22,248 nucleotides of DNA from Obelidium mucronatum (GCA_025765595.1 JAIVFH010000399.1:1-22248); one strand, 5' to 3'; shown: positions 1 to 9,096, counted from the first letter of the stretch. The notes: generated by a model from the letters alone, not told the origin. Program-made: numbers and translations.

Positions 1-246
1 GCCATACCCCATTGAAACACGATGGCGTCGCGTTTGGCAAAGCAGCGCACTCAGAATCTTGCTGGCAGTCCTCGCCGATTCCAAAGAGCGACACACAGGT
101 AGTCAAAAGCGTCGTGCCCCTTCAAAGCTGTATTGGTATCCAGTCGCGCAAGCCAGCGAGCAGATTTTCGAAGAAGACAGACACGTCAGACGCCATTCGA
201 GAAGTGGATGCGCAGCCGCCGAGGCACAGGATTCGCCAACGGACGC
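1..246 (-). pseudogene. Second, indel-ridden copy of the cysteine-rich gene (incomplete)
   Basis: Read on the minus strand, this segment repeats the coding sequence of the neighbouring secreted cysteine-rich protein, from VGESCAS through CLSSSKICSLACATGYQYSF and on to the end of the window. It lies downstream of that gene's stop codon. The two copies differ by few substitutions but many short indels: three single-base losses near the start cancel each other, a net four-base loss follows GYQYSFEG, and a compensating pair lies in the CCAAGAGCGG/CCAAAGAGCG stretch. No signal peptide or start codon is visible for this copy. It could be a decayed tandem duplicate, further repeats of one longer multi-domain gene broken by sequence errors, or a misassembled second reading of the same locus. 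The end is cut by the window. Confidence 0.6.
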
Positions 247-578
247 CGCTAGTCTCGCTAGATGCTCATCCATTATTTGGCGGCGTTTGCCTTGAATCCA
301 GTCTGGCATTTTGAGGGCCACACGTCAAGCCCATACACCCCATTGAAACACGATGGCGTCGCGTTTGGCAAAGCAGCGCACTGAGAATCTTGCTGGCAGT
401 CCTCGCCGATTCCAAGAGCGGACACACAGGTAGTCAAAAGCGTCGTTGCTCCACCTTCAAAGCTGTATTGGTATCCAGTTGCGCAAGCCAGCGAGCAGAT
501 TTTCGAAGAAGACAGACACGTCAGCACGCCATTCGAGACAGTGGATGCGCATGCCATCGAGGCACAGGATTCGCCAAC
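1..578. repeat. Tandem direct duplication, about 240-250 bp per unit
   Basis: Two direct copies occupy about 1-240 and 330-578. They share long identical stretches, for example around 35-60 versus 363-390 and around 145-185 versus 470-520. Most differences are one- to four-base indels. The 90 bp between them holds the 3' end of the intact gene. Confidence 0.85.
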
Positions 579-653
579 TACCGGGGCTGGTGTGGCAATA
601 GCACATCGCGTGAGTAATGCGAGGCTGATGGCAGCAACAGGCGAGATGAGCAT
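273..653 (-). CDS. Small secreted cysteine-rich protein
   Basis: This encodes 126 residues with an N-terminal signal peptide (MLISPVAAISLALLTRCAIA, likely cleaved before TPAPV) and then a cysteine-rich body with about ten cysteines. Spacing such as CLSSSKICSLACATG and IGEDCQQDSQCAALP resembles EB-like or dickkopf-like disulfide modules, which chytrid-type fungi often carry on secreted proteins. There is no transmembrane segment or catalytic motif. The protein probably leaves the cell or coats the wall; the specific role is unknown. The first ATG after the divergent promoter region was taken as the start because it opens the signal peptide. The C-terminal part (DVWPSKC onward) lies close to the low-quality left edge, so the reading frame of the last 20 or so residues is less certain. 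Confidence 0.65.
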   Translation of the reverse strand: MLISPVAAISLALLTRCAIATPAPVVGESCASMACASTVSNGVLTCLSSSKICSLACATGYQYSFEGGATTLLTTCVSALGIGEDCQQDSQCAALPNATPSCFNGVYGLDVWPSKCQTGFKANAAK

Positions 654-777
654 CTACTATGAGGATTTTACTCGTTATCAGGAGTCCTCGTGATGCATTG
701 AGGACAGCAAGCACCTGCACTAGAATGGTTTTCAAGCGTCTTCTGATAAAAAAGAAGTCAATCTCGGCGACACGCAA
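654..777. promoter_or_regulatory. Divergent intergenic region
   Basis: This 124 bp separates the start codons of the secreted cysteine-rich gene (minus) and the methyltransferase fusion gene (plus), so it must hold both promoters and 5' leaders. No clear TATA box was seen. This is inferred from gene layout only. Confidence 0.4.
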
Positions 778-1998
778 ATGCAGCAGCAAGAGGACGCAAA
801 CACGCAGCAACTCCGTGCGCTCGGCGTGCCCGCGGCGCAGTGGGGCGATCTGTTTGCGGCGATCGACGGCGGGCGACTCGGCGCAGGCGGCGCGCTTTGC
901 CGCGACGGCGCCGGCGTTGTGCGAACAGCGGCGCACGGCGCGCCGGTCCTCGTCTTCGCGCACGCGTGGCTCTTCGGCGACCGCGCCGCCGCCGAGCGCC
1001 ACCTGGCCGAGTCGCCGCTGCTGCGCGACGCCGCCGCCAGTCTGGTGCGCCGCACCACGGGCGCGCCGTGTCCTGCGACCGCCGGCGCCGTGCTGCGCCG
1101 CCTGTTCCGGATCGCCGTCGAGTTCGAGGTTAAGTCGGCGACGCTGCGCCAGAAACTATACGCCGTGGCGCTGGACGACTGCGCCCCGTGCGAGATTCCC
1201 TTCGCCCAGAACCCGCTGCTGGCCGCTGGCGTCTTTGTCGATGCCCGCTCAAACAAGTCGTACACGCTGCTGTGGCAGGCGGATCCGGCGACGCCGATTC
1301 CCACAGGCACCGCTGTCACCCGCGGCTACCTCCCATGCATGCCAGACTACTCGTCGACTGAATACTGGAAGTATCACTACGCAACGTCAAATGAGAGCAC
1401 CACCTTTGATTGGTTTCTTCCGTGGTCCGTGGAATTCGCAAATCTGCTCAAGAGTGTTTTACCCGCATTAATCCCTTCGTCAACGTGCAAAACTGCCATT
1501 ACGGTTCTCAATGTGGGCTGCGGAAACTCAACTGCCACTGATGGAATGATGAAAGATCGCGTGGCCGATATGGTCATTAATTTTGACATATCAAGAGATG
1601 CCGTTCAAACCATTTCAAAGGCCCATTCAAAGTCACTCACATCAAAAACACCTGGACTACAGCAATTTGCTGTGTTTGATGGAGCTCTTTCTTCTGGTTT
1701 CCCTTTCCGAAAAACGACGTCGAGTGGAAAACTTTTTGACTGGGCCTTTGACAAGGGAACAACAGATGGGCTTCTTCGCTCCAGTATGGATATCGTTCGT
1801 CAATTATGGTCCAATATGGCTCAAGTTACGGACACTGTTGTGTGGGTGTCTCTTGGAAGGCCTGAGAATCGTATCTTTTTGATTGAAGACGAAATTGGTT
1901 TCAATTGGGAAGTGGATCAATGTCTACAAATAGACGGTAACGATGGACTCATCAAGACTCATTATATTTATGTTTGTAAGCAACGCAAAGTCGAATGA
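778..1998 (+). CDS. TTLL12-N-like / class I methyltransferase fusion protein
   Basis: Single exon, 406 residues. Residues about 10-190 resemble the SET-like N-terminal part of tubulin-tyrosine-ligase-like protein 12: LRALGVPAAQWGDL near the start, a hydrophobic VLVFAHAWLF segment, and SYTLLWQADPATPIPTGTAV, where TTLL12 has a similar YTLLWPLRD run before EEVTRDF. From about residue 192 the protein becomes a SAM-dependent methyltransferase of the METTL13/EEF1AKMT4 type: STEYWKYHY with FDWF, motif I VLNVGCGNST, motif II acidic VINFDIS, and post-motif DKGTTDGLL (usually DKGTLDA). Such enzymes methylate lysines, often on elongation factor 1A; the substrate here is unknown. The 5' half of the gene is extremely GC-rich while the 3' half is ordinary. 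The gene is convergent with the P450 fusion, with 35 bp between stops. The methyltransferase call is firm; the N-terminal relation rests on recalled similarity. Confidence 0.8.
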   Translation: MQQQEDANTQQLRALGVPAAQWGDLFAAIDGGRLGAGGALCRDGAGVVRTAAHGAPVLVFAHAWLFGDRAAAERHLAESPLLRDAAASLVRRTTGAPCPATAGAVLRRLFRIAVEFEVKSATLRQKLYAVALDDCAPCEIPFAQNPLLAAGVFVDARSNKSYTLLWQADPATPIPTGTAVTRGYLPCMPDYSSTEYWKYHYATSNESTTFDWFLPWSVEFANLLKSVLPALIPSSTCKTAITVLNVGCGNSTATDGMMKDRVADMVINFDISRDAVQTISKAHSKSLTSKTPGLQQFAVFDGALSSGFPFRKTTSSGKLFDWAFDKGTTDGLLRSSMDIVRQLWSNMAQVTDTVVWVSLGRPENRIFLIEDEIGFNWEVDQCLQIDGNDGLIKTHYIYVCKQRKVE

Positions 1999-2019
1999 AA
2001 TCGTGCGTTTTTTTTTTTC

Positions 2020-2025
2020 AATAAA
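2020..2025 (+). terminator. Candidate polyadenylation signal
   Basis: AATAAA lies 22 bases past the stop codon of the methyltransferase gene, after a T10 run. It sits only 9 bases from the end of the opposing P450 fusion gene, so the two 3' UTRs must overlap. Confidence 0.5.
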
Positions 2026-2033
2026 GATCAGAA

Positions 2034-5000
2034 TCAGCCCCACACATCTTCAATATAGCGGCTCTCCAACCAGGCTGGCGCATCTGCTTCAGAGATACCC
2101 CCGATTTGAGTAACAACCTTTAGGAGGGCGGTTCTAACATCCTTTGCCATCCCACCAGCAGCACCACAAACATACAATCTTCCTCCTTTGTCGTTCAGCA
2201 ATTCCCAAATCAACACCCCTTCATCAATAAGAATATGTTGGACATACTTCTTGCGTTGAGCCTTGCAACGGGAAAATGCAACGTGTATTTTCGACAAGAC
2301 TCCTTCCTTCTCATACTTCTCCAAGTCACTACGGTATATATAATCATCCTCATTACGACATCCAAAGAATAAGTGAGTTTCGGCATTCGGTGCAACGAAT
2401 CCTCTCGCTTTTCGGTCTTGCAAGAAACCCTAGAATAAAAAAGAGAGACTAAACATCATAGGAAAAAAAAAGTGTGTGTTCTGTACCATGAATGGAGCCA
2501 AGCCAGTACCAGCACACACCATCAACAGTGGAGTCTTCACGTCTTCAGGGGCCCTAAAACTATCTTTACAACTCTTCACACTTGCAACAAGTTTCACATT
2601 CTCAACTCCAGCGACTCTCTTGAAAAACCCACTCGCTTGTCCAAAGTAAACCTTTCCAGCATCAACATCCTCAACAACTCCAACGGCTAACGAAACGCGA
2701 TCCCTCAAGACAAGAGGACTACTCGCAATCGAATAGCGTCTCGGAACAACACCCGAAACACTGCCAAGAAACTCTTCCAACGCCACATTATTCACTTTCG
2801 GATACGCTTCCAACAAATCCAACAGGGTTCGATGCTTTTTCAAGAACGCGTCAAACTCTTTTTTGGATGTGGGAGCAATCAAAAAATTGAGGGCATCCGC
2901 TGCCGCCGAGTCACCAACCGCTTCCAATTTTTGTGCAAACAGGGAAACCAAAAGCCGCGATGGTGGGCCCAATAAATCAGCCCGGTGCGTCAAAACGTGG
3001 CGAAGTGTGACTGGGATACCAATTTCCAAGGATCCGGCAATAGATCTCGTCGAAGCCATCAAGCTCGTATCGATAGCAGTCGGGATAAACGTGGCATCCA
3101 GCGCGAGGCCAAGCGCTTGGGCAACTGCATTCACAATTTCCGGGTCATTTTGGGGTAAGACTTCCAAATGGTCTCCTGGAAGATATTCTGTGTCAACAGA
3201 AATTTCCAAATGACGCGTTGATCTCTTTGATGCAGCGTAGTTTTGTAGCTCGCGGTTGACTAGGATCTGGCTGGTTAAAAGGGCCGTGTCGGCTTGGCGT
3301 GCAGACTTCCAGTGTGGATCGGATGGAGGCACAGTTTTGAGTGTGAATCCATCAGTGATTCCTGGGGGCTTTGTTTCTTGAGAACAGAGCTTCGTGCCGC
3401 CAAAGGAAGTGACCCAGGTGTCGTATAATGCGTGGGTGAACTCTGGAATAATCGAGTTGTTAACAAAAAAAAAAACACCCATAAATTATAAAACTTCAAA
3501 TTAGACGTACCTGCAAAGTCGCCATCAATGTCTTCATTTGCGTCTCCGGCTCCAGGAGCGATATATCGAGTTCCACCCAGTGCTTCAAGAGCAGCATCGA
3601 CTTTTGCTGGGAACACTTGGTAAGTTCTCCATTGCTTGTTTCCACACCCAAAAACTCCAAAGTGGACACCCTTTAATGGTTGACTCTTGATGGTGGCATC
3701 TTGACTCATCCATTTGTCAAATTCTCCAGCATTGTCTGGTGGAGTTCCATTGTATGTTGCAGTCACAACCAAAACCATGTGTTTTATCGTTGGTGATCCT
3801 GGAAAGTTGGTGCTGGGTGGCGTAGTGGTAGCGAGCCGAGTAGCGAGTTTTGGTAAGAATTCGTCCAGTCCAAAAACAACAACGTCACTGCAACCAAGTT
3901 TTTTGGCTTTCGCAGCAATGGTATTGGCAAAGTCGCTAGACGTTCCTGAGTTGCTTCCATACAAAAGCGTGATTGGTGGGAACTGCACGTTCTGTGGCTT
4001 CAACTCCAGATTCAACGGTTGAATAGTCGGAGTGGTTGCATTTGCCTTTGCAGTGCTCACGCTGACCACTTTGTTTGGTTCTGGCAAATTGGTTTGCGGT
4101 GTAACTGTCATCCACATGTTCAAAGGCGCGGTGGTGGCATTCTGGGGGTCATACGTCACTGCTGATGGGTCCACAGTTGTGAACTTGAATTTACGGAGGA
4201 ATTTTGCGAGCCCGATTTTAGCCTCTTGCATTGCAAACTGGCGACCAATGCATCCTCGTGGGCCTTGCGAGAAGGGCATCCATGAATAGATGCTTCGTTC
4301 GGCTTCATTTTCACGGGTCCATCGTTCCGGGTCAAAGACTTCAGGATCTATAAATACATCTGGATTGTGATGCAAAGCATCTATGAAACGAAAAATAAAA
4401 AATAAAACTTGTCAGGAGGCAAACAAATGGGAAATTTGCCGAAAACTTGATTTAATGTTTACCAATCGCAATGATGACATTTGAGTTCTTTGGAATCGCG
4501 AATCCTCCTGGAAGAGAATTATCGCAACGGGCTTCTTTTGCCACTTGGCGAACAGGAGCATGGTATCGAAGCGTCTCCTTCAAAACACGTTCAATATATT
4601 GAAGCTCGCTGATTTGCTTGTCAGTCGGGACATCATCACTGATTCCAACATTGACAATTTCTTGCAAACAAGCTTGAAGGACTTTGGGATGTCTGTCGAT
4701 TTCAAAGAGGGCCCATGATAAAGTGTTTGAAGTTGTTTCATGGCCAGCAATGAGGAAAGTCATCACTATTAAACGCATCCTTGTCAGACAAGAAAACAAG
4801 ACTGTTGTCTCACCTTGATCGCGAATCAAAGAATCCGACATTCCTTGTCCAGCATCAGTCTTTTCAGTCAACATGTATGTCAACAAATCTTTTGGAACAT
4901 CCAAATTCTTTGATATTTGCTCCTTGCGCACTTTGATAACGTCTTCCACAATCTTGTGCATTGATTTGAGTTCTCGATCGTAGCGCCTGTTGACTTCCAA

Positions 5001-6167
5001 TGGAAGAGTCTTGTAAATCTTTCAGTAACATCGAGTTTTTTTTTGTTTATGGTAAATTTTAATCCAACCAAACTGCAACCGAAAAAAAAATCGACTCGCA
5101 AACCTTGAATGATTTTGCACGATTAATGCCTTCAGACAAGCAAAAGCCCATTGAAACAATAAACGGATGGACAGGTGCGTCTTTTTTCTCAAGCAAGCCA
5201 AAATCGTATCCAAATCCAGTTTTCCCAATGGTTTCAAACGTAAAGTTGGTCATCCAACGGTTGATGAGAGTCTTTTCGCCAGTCTCGGCGTATTCTTGGA
5301 AGATAACATTCAGTTTGTCTGCCAGCGTTGACATTTCGGAGGCGTATGCTTTGATGGCGCGGGGAGAGAAGGCTGGCATCAAGAGTTTATGACCGAGAAC
5401 CCAATCTGGGTCATCGCCATTGGTGGTAAACAGACCTTGGCCTAAAGCAATGGTGTCAATGGAAAAATACATCGATGAATCAAAACAAACACAAAAAAAA
5501 AGAAGATATTATATAAGCACCTCCAACAGGTTTCATTTCAGCGAGAGCAGTTCCATCGACTCTTTTCCAGTAATCTTCAGTTTCCTTGCCGACGACTTCT
5601 GCATATTTTGGATGCGCCGTCCACACGCGTTTCGTGCCAAGAAGAGTCAACTGAATAATTGGTCCATACTTGTTAAAAAGACTGCGCACTTGATTTAATG
5701 GATCAGGGAAAACATCGTACAAGTTTCCTTTGATTTTGTAATGATATGTGTAATAGTTTGTAATTTGCGTGAGCACGCCTTTTGTCTGACGACATTTGAT
5801 TTCATTTCACTTTACCAAATATATAGCTTCCCGGCGGGCCTGGAATCGCGTTCCCTGTCGATAATGAAGTGGAAGACGATGCGCCAGAAACCACAACAAT
5901 GTCCTTTGTTCGAACATCATCGAAAGAGGTAAGTGGGTTCCCGTGGATATCCAAGAATAAAACCGAAGGCGAATCAATCTTGAGTTTCTGTACAACATCG
6001 GCGCGTAGATTGTCGAGCGTTGTGTAATTGTTCAAGTCGAGAGTGACGCCATTCTTTACAAAAAGGTTTTAGGTTCAGAACACGCGTTTGACTTTCTCAA
6101 TAGGTGAAGTAACCTTCTTCCAATTCTCTTCTTGGCCAGAGAGAACGACAACAAGATTGTTGCTCAT
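2034..6167 (-). CDS. Self-sufficient cytochrome P450 / NADPH-P450 reductase fusion with extra N-terminal domain
   Basis: Nine exons (6167-6093, 6053-5816, 5778-5521, 5441-5104, 5018-4814, 4765-4463, 4380-3511, 3442-2487, 2429-2034) splice to 3639 nt, an uninterrupted 1212-residue frame. The family (CYP505/P450foxy, CYP102-like) hydroxylates fatty acids and related substrates, with electrons passing from NADPH through FAD and FMN to heme. Seen in order: IPGPPG at 95-100, I-helix AGHETTS 378-384, ETLR 435-438, heme loop FSQGPRGCIG with Cys516, FMN site YGSNSGTSSDF from 613, FAD-binding RRYSIASSP, NADPH-binding CAGTGLAPFM, and terminal RYIEDVWG. No N-terminal membrane anchor is evident. Residues 1-92, absent from usual family members of about 1050-1080 residues, look like a ubiquitin-fold/doublecortin-like module. 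Intron 1 (39 nt) contains an in-frame stop, so it must be removed. Its exact donor is the least certain junction. Confidence 0.93.
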
Positions 6168-6239
6168 GGCGTTTTTGGGTTTTGGGATGCTTTTTTTTTT
6201 TGTTTCACACCGACACACGTGCAGATCTCACACTTTATT

Positions 6240-6430
6240 TCACATGGTGCTAAATATTAATGGCCTTATTGGATTACAAGAACAGAATAATTTAAAATAC
6301 ATGTTCATGAAATTGGTATTGCTGATGTTTTCCCACTCGCGCAACTCAATACTGTGATCGTAGAAGTCATAACCACTTAAACCAAGATTCTGATTTTTAA
6401 TGAAATCGGCAATCAAAAAAAAAAAGAAAG
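6240..6430 (-). other. Weak candidate 3' exon on minus strand
   Basis: A minus-strand frame reading NLGLSGYDFYDHSIELREW and ending at a TGA (6242-6240) is open for about 60 codons. The tetranucleotide overlap TGAAATAAA places a polyadenylation-like signal directly at its stop, and the P450 start lies only 73 bp further on. No homology is recognised and no convincing start or upstream splice was found. A chance open frame is the main alternative. Confidence 0.15.
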
Positions 6431-6891
6431 TAGCGAGACTGTTTTTTTTCTGAACTCAAGCCTTGCTCGACAAATTCAATTATAAAAGAGATCATGCTGA
6501 GGCAATATAAAATGCAAATACTTGATTTATTGCAGGTCTCCTCATAAAAAAAGGAGACACAATGCGATGTCTTCTCGCGTTGTTCTCAAACATTCGAAGG
6601 CATTCCAAAAGATTCCATACAGTTCCCAAAGAAATCTTGACATTTTTTTTTCGACACTGCACAATCTTTTCTAAGAAAACACATTCAACACAATGTAAGC
6701 ACCGCTTTCCCAAATGGACACTCTATCGAATCTGGAGCGGACTGAATCCATGCATGCCGATCAATGCATCTACTTGACGGCGTATCGCACGGACCCCGGC
6801 TGTTTTTCTGCGGCTAAGCGTTGTAATATCTCAATTACAGTCAGAAAAACTGCGATAGTGGTTGTACATTGGAGCGATGGATACCCACTGA

Positions 6892-7038
6892 AGGTTTATT
6901 ATCAGTGGATTTATCTTTGATGCTGGAGGAGTTGTTTTGGCGCTTCGTTGCCTGGTTATTGGAGTTTACAGTCCAATTACCCATCAAAACCACCCCAACT
7001 ACACTCTCCAAGGCCTGTCTTATTTCTTAACTAAATGA
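6892..7038 (+). other. Weak candidate exon with hydrophobic segment, directly upstream of DnaJ
   Basis: The frame is open from 6892 to a TGA at 7036-7038 and reads through SGFIFDAGGVVLALRCLVIG and then YSPITHQNHPNYTLQGL. It has codon-like composition and a membrane-helix-like core. A donor at 7018 (GTCTTA), a TTAACTAA branch-like site and the acceptor TAG at 7051-7053 would define a 37-nt intron that joins this frame in phase to the DnaJ J-domain exon. No ATG was found in frame upstream without further splicing. It may be a separate small gene, a DnaJ 5' extension, or chance. Confidence 0.2.
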
Positions 7039-7053
7039 TAAAATTGTAAATAG

Positions 7054-8569
7054 GGCACCACGCTCAACAAAGTTCTACGATATCCTTGGCGTTGATCCAT
7101 CAGCATCTGAGGTAAAAAAAAACAACTACAGAAAGTCGTTTCGAAACTGATGGAAACCTTTCCAAAAAAAAAAAGAGCGAGTTGAAAAAAGCGTACCGTA
7201 AACTCGCCCTCAAATACCACCCTGACAAGAACCCAGGCGATGAGGAGGCTTCTGAAAAGTTTAAAGAAATTGGAAAGGCGTATGAAGTCCTCAGCGATGA
7301 ACAGAAAAGGGAGGTGTATGATCGTTACGGTGAAGAGGGTCTTGAAGGTGGTATGGGTGGTGGCGGTATGAACCCTGGAGACCTCTTCAGTCAATTGTTC
7401 GGTGGAGGGTAAGCTTTTCCCTCTCCTCTTGTCATCTGTGGCATTAATTTTTTTTTTTGTCTTCGTAAAGTGGTGATCCATTCGGCCGTGGTGGCCGTCC
7501 ATCTGGACCACGTCGTGGAAAGGACATGGCGCACTCGTTGAAAGTATGTAAAAACCAACACTTTATGAACCATTGCTGATTTTCTCCCATTCATTTAGGT
7601 TTCTCTTGAAGACCTCTACAAAGGAAAGACGACGAAGCTTGCCTTGCAAAAACAAGTTCTTTGTACCCCATGTGAAGGTCGTGGTGGAAAAGCTGGTGCT
7701 ACAAAGATGTGCTCTGGATGTCAAGGGCGGGGAATTAAGATTGTTATTCGTCAAATGGGTCCTATGATTCAGCAGATGCAACAAACTTGCCCAGACTGTA
7801 ACGGAGAGGGAGAGCAAATCAATGCAAAGGACAGATGTACTGCCTGTAACGGAAAGAAGATTGCCAACGAGAGAAAGGTGTGTTTTTTGCCAGCTCCTTT
7901 TCTGGCATCATCTGATCAAACTCACCAATTATAGATTCTTGAAGTCTTTGTTGACAAGGGAATGGCTGACGGACAAAAGGTTACATTCACTGGCGAGGGA
8001 GATCAGGCACCAGGCATTATTCCAGGAGATATCATCATTGTCATTGAGGAGAAGCCACACGACCGGTTCAAGCGCAAAGGATCTGATTTGTTCATTGACG
8101 TCAAGATTGATTTACTCACTGCTCTGGCTGGTGGTCACTTCTCAATTCCCCACCTTGACGACAGAGTCTTGGTTGTCCAGATTTTGCCAGGTGAAGTGAT
8201 CAAGCCAGATGAAGTTAAATGTATTTCAGGCGAAGGAATGCCAGTGTAAGCCTTTTTATATTTCACGCTGATGCATCTAAAAAATGTTATTTCAGTCACA
8301 AGCGTCCATTCGACAAGGGTAACTTGTATGTCAAGTTTGAAGTTGTCTTCCCAGAACCCAACTGGATCGCAGAGGACAAAGTCAAGGCTCTTGAGGCAAT
8401 CCTGCCGCCGCGTCCAGCTCTTCCATCCACACAAGGAAAGGAAGTTGAAGAAGTCATGTTGTCCAATGTCGACCCAATGCAGCAGAGTCGGGCGAATGGT
8501 GAAGATATGGATGAAGACGAAGATGGCCACCATCAACATGGAGGAGGCGTGCAGTGCGCTCAGCAGTAA
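7054..8569 (+). CDS. YDJ1: Type I Hsp40 co-chaperone (Ydj1/DNAJA-like), first exon unresolved
   Basis: Six exons (7054-7111, 7176-7408, 7471-7543, 7599-7877, 7935-8245, 8296-8569) give about 408 residues, matching the roughly 409 of yeast Ydj1. It stimulates Hsp70 ATPase and delivers unfolded or mitochondria-bound proteins in the cytosol. Seen: J domain with [32 protein letters not shown] (HPD present) and YDRYGEEG; a Gly/Phe-rich linker; four zinc-binding CxxCxG repeats ([32 protein letters not shown]); C-terminal substrate domain ([21 protein letters not shown]); and a terminal CAQQ, a CaaX box for farnesylation. The start codon is missing from the first recognised exon. That exon needs a preceding exon ending with two bases of a codon, probably only a few codons long, spliced to the acceptor at 7052-7053. 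The exon after the first begins AGC GAG TTG following an A-rich acceptor. Confidence 0.93.
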
Positions 8570-8700
8570 TTTGTTAGAACTTTTGTTGTTTTATTTTTTT
8601 GTATTGGGGGATAAAGAGCCTTTGCATGTTCGCTCTGTTCCCAGAAAGAGAAAGCACTCGCATTGTTTCTATTACGTATTTGCTCTTAGTTACTACATAC

Positions 8701-9084
8701 ATGCCACCAAAACCTCGAGATAAGTTCACACCCAAACAGCGAAAGACATTGGAGACTCATTTGGCAGAGGGGTGTGACAGTTCTGCCGATTGTTTTGAGC
8801 GCCGAGTTGGAATCGCATTTGAGCTCAAGGTAACAGGAGCAAGGGTTCATCGCTGGTTCGAAACAAACTGTAAAAGAGATGGCGTCCCGGCAGTAGCACT
8901 CAAATCCAAGAAGGCAAAGACGTCTCCGGCGGCTGAATACAGGATTGCCAGTGTTGATCAGGAACAAAAGACACAAACTCCTCCCAGCCGTGACAAAGTG
9001 CGCCTGATGCTGGCGTCCTTGAAGCTGCCGAAAGAAGTGCAGAATATGATCGTGCACGAAGCGTTTGACGGTGAAGGCCAATAA
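8701..9084 (+). CDS. Small homeodomain-like protein (TALE-type spacing)
   Basis: Single exon, 127 residues, starting at the ATG that opens MPPKPRDKFTPKQRKTLE. Residues about 8-62 fit the homeodomain pattern: F at 8, Q four residues on, L four further on, then a second helix and a third helix with VTGARVHRWFETN, where V45, W48 and F49 of the consensus fall in register. Between helix 1 and helix 2 there are three more residues than in a typical homeodomain, as in the TALE class. The usual DNA-contacting Asn51 is replaced by Thr, with an Asn one residue later, so DNA binding may be altered. The rest is a basic linker (KSKKAKTS) and a possible helix (LMLASLKLPKEVQNMIV). It is convergent with the NTF2-like gene, with 12 bp between stops. 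It is probably nuclear; its target is unknown. Confidence 0.65.
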   Translation: MPPKPRDKFTPKQRKTLETHLAEGCDSSADCFERRVGIAFELKVTGARVHRWFETNCKRDGVPAVALKSKKAKTSPAAEYRIASVDQEQKTQTPPSRDKVRLMLASLKLPKEVQNMIVHEAFDGEGQ

Positions 9085-9096
9085 AGTGAACACTGT

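Larger units (their letters stand above)
6168..7053. other. Intergenic stretch between P450 fusion and DnaJ, mostly unassigned
   Basis: This is the longest segment without a confident gene. It must carry the promoter of the P450 fusion and of the DnaJ gene. A TATAAAAG box lies on the plus strand at 6481-6488, with an ATG at 6567 opening a 35-codon basic, presequence-like frame (MSSRVVLKHSKAFQ). Two open stretches with codon-like composition are listed separately. No RNA gene or mobile element was seen. Confidence 0.4.

Noticed and set aside
732..1319. Long frames on both strands in the GC-rich block.
   Set aside because: High GC removes stop codons in all frames; only the 778-1998 frame continues into conserved methyltransferase motifs.
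3714..4022. Plus-strand open frames opposite the P450 fusion.
   Set aside because: They lie antisense to well-conserved FMN-domain exons and show no independent motif.
6580..6640. Repeated GAA/TTC triplets upstream of the DnaJ gene as a heat-shock element.
   Set aside because: The triplets do not keep the strict 5-bp spacing of nGAAn units, so the match is not better than chance.
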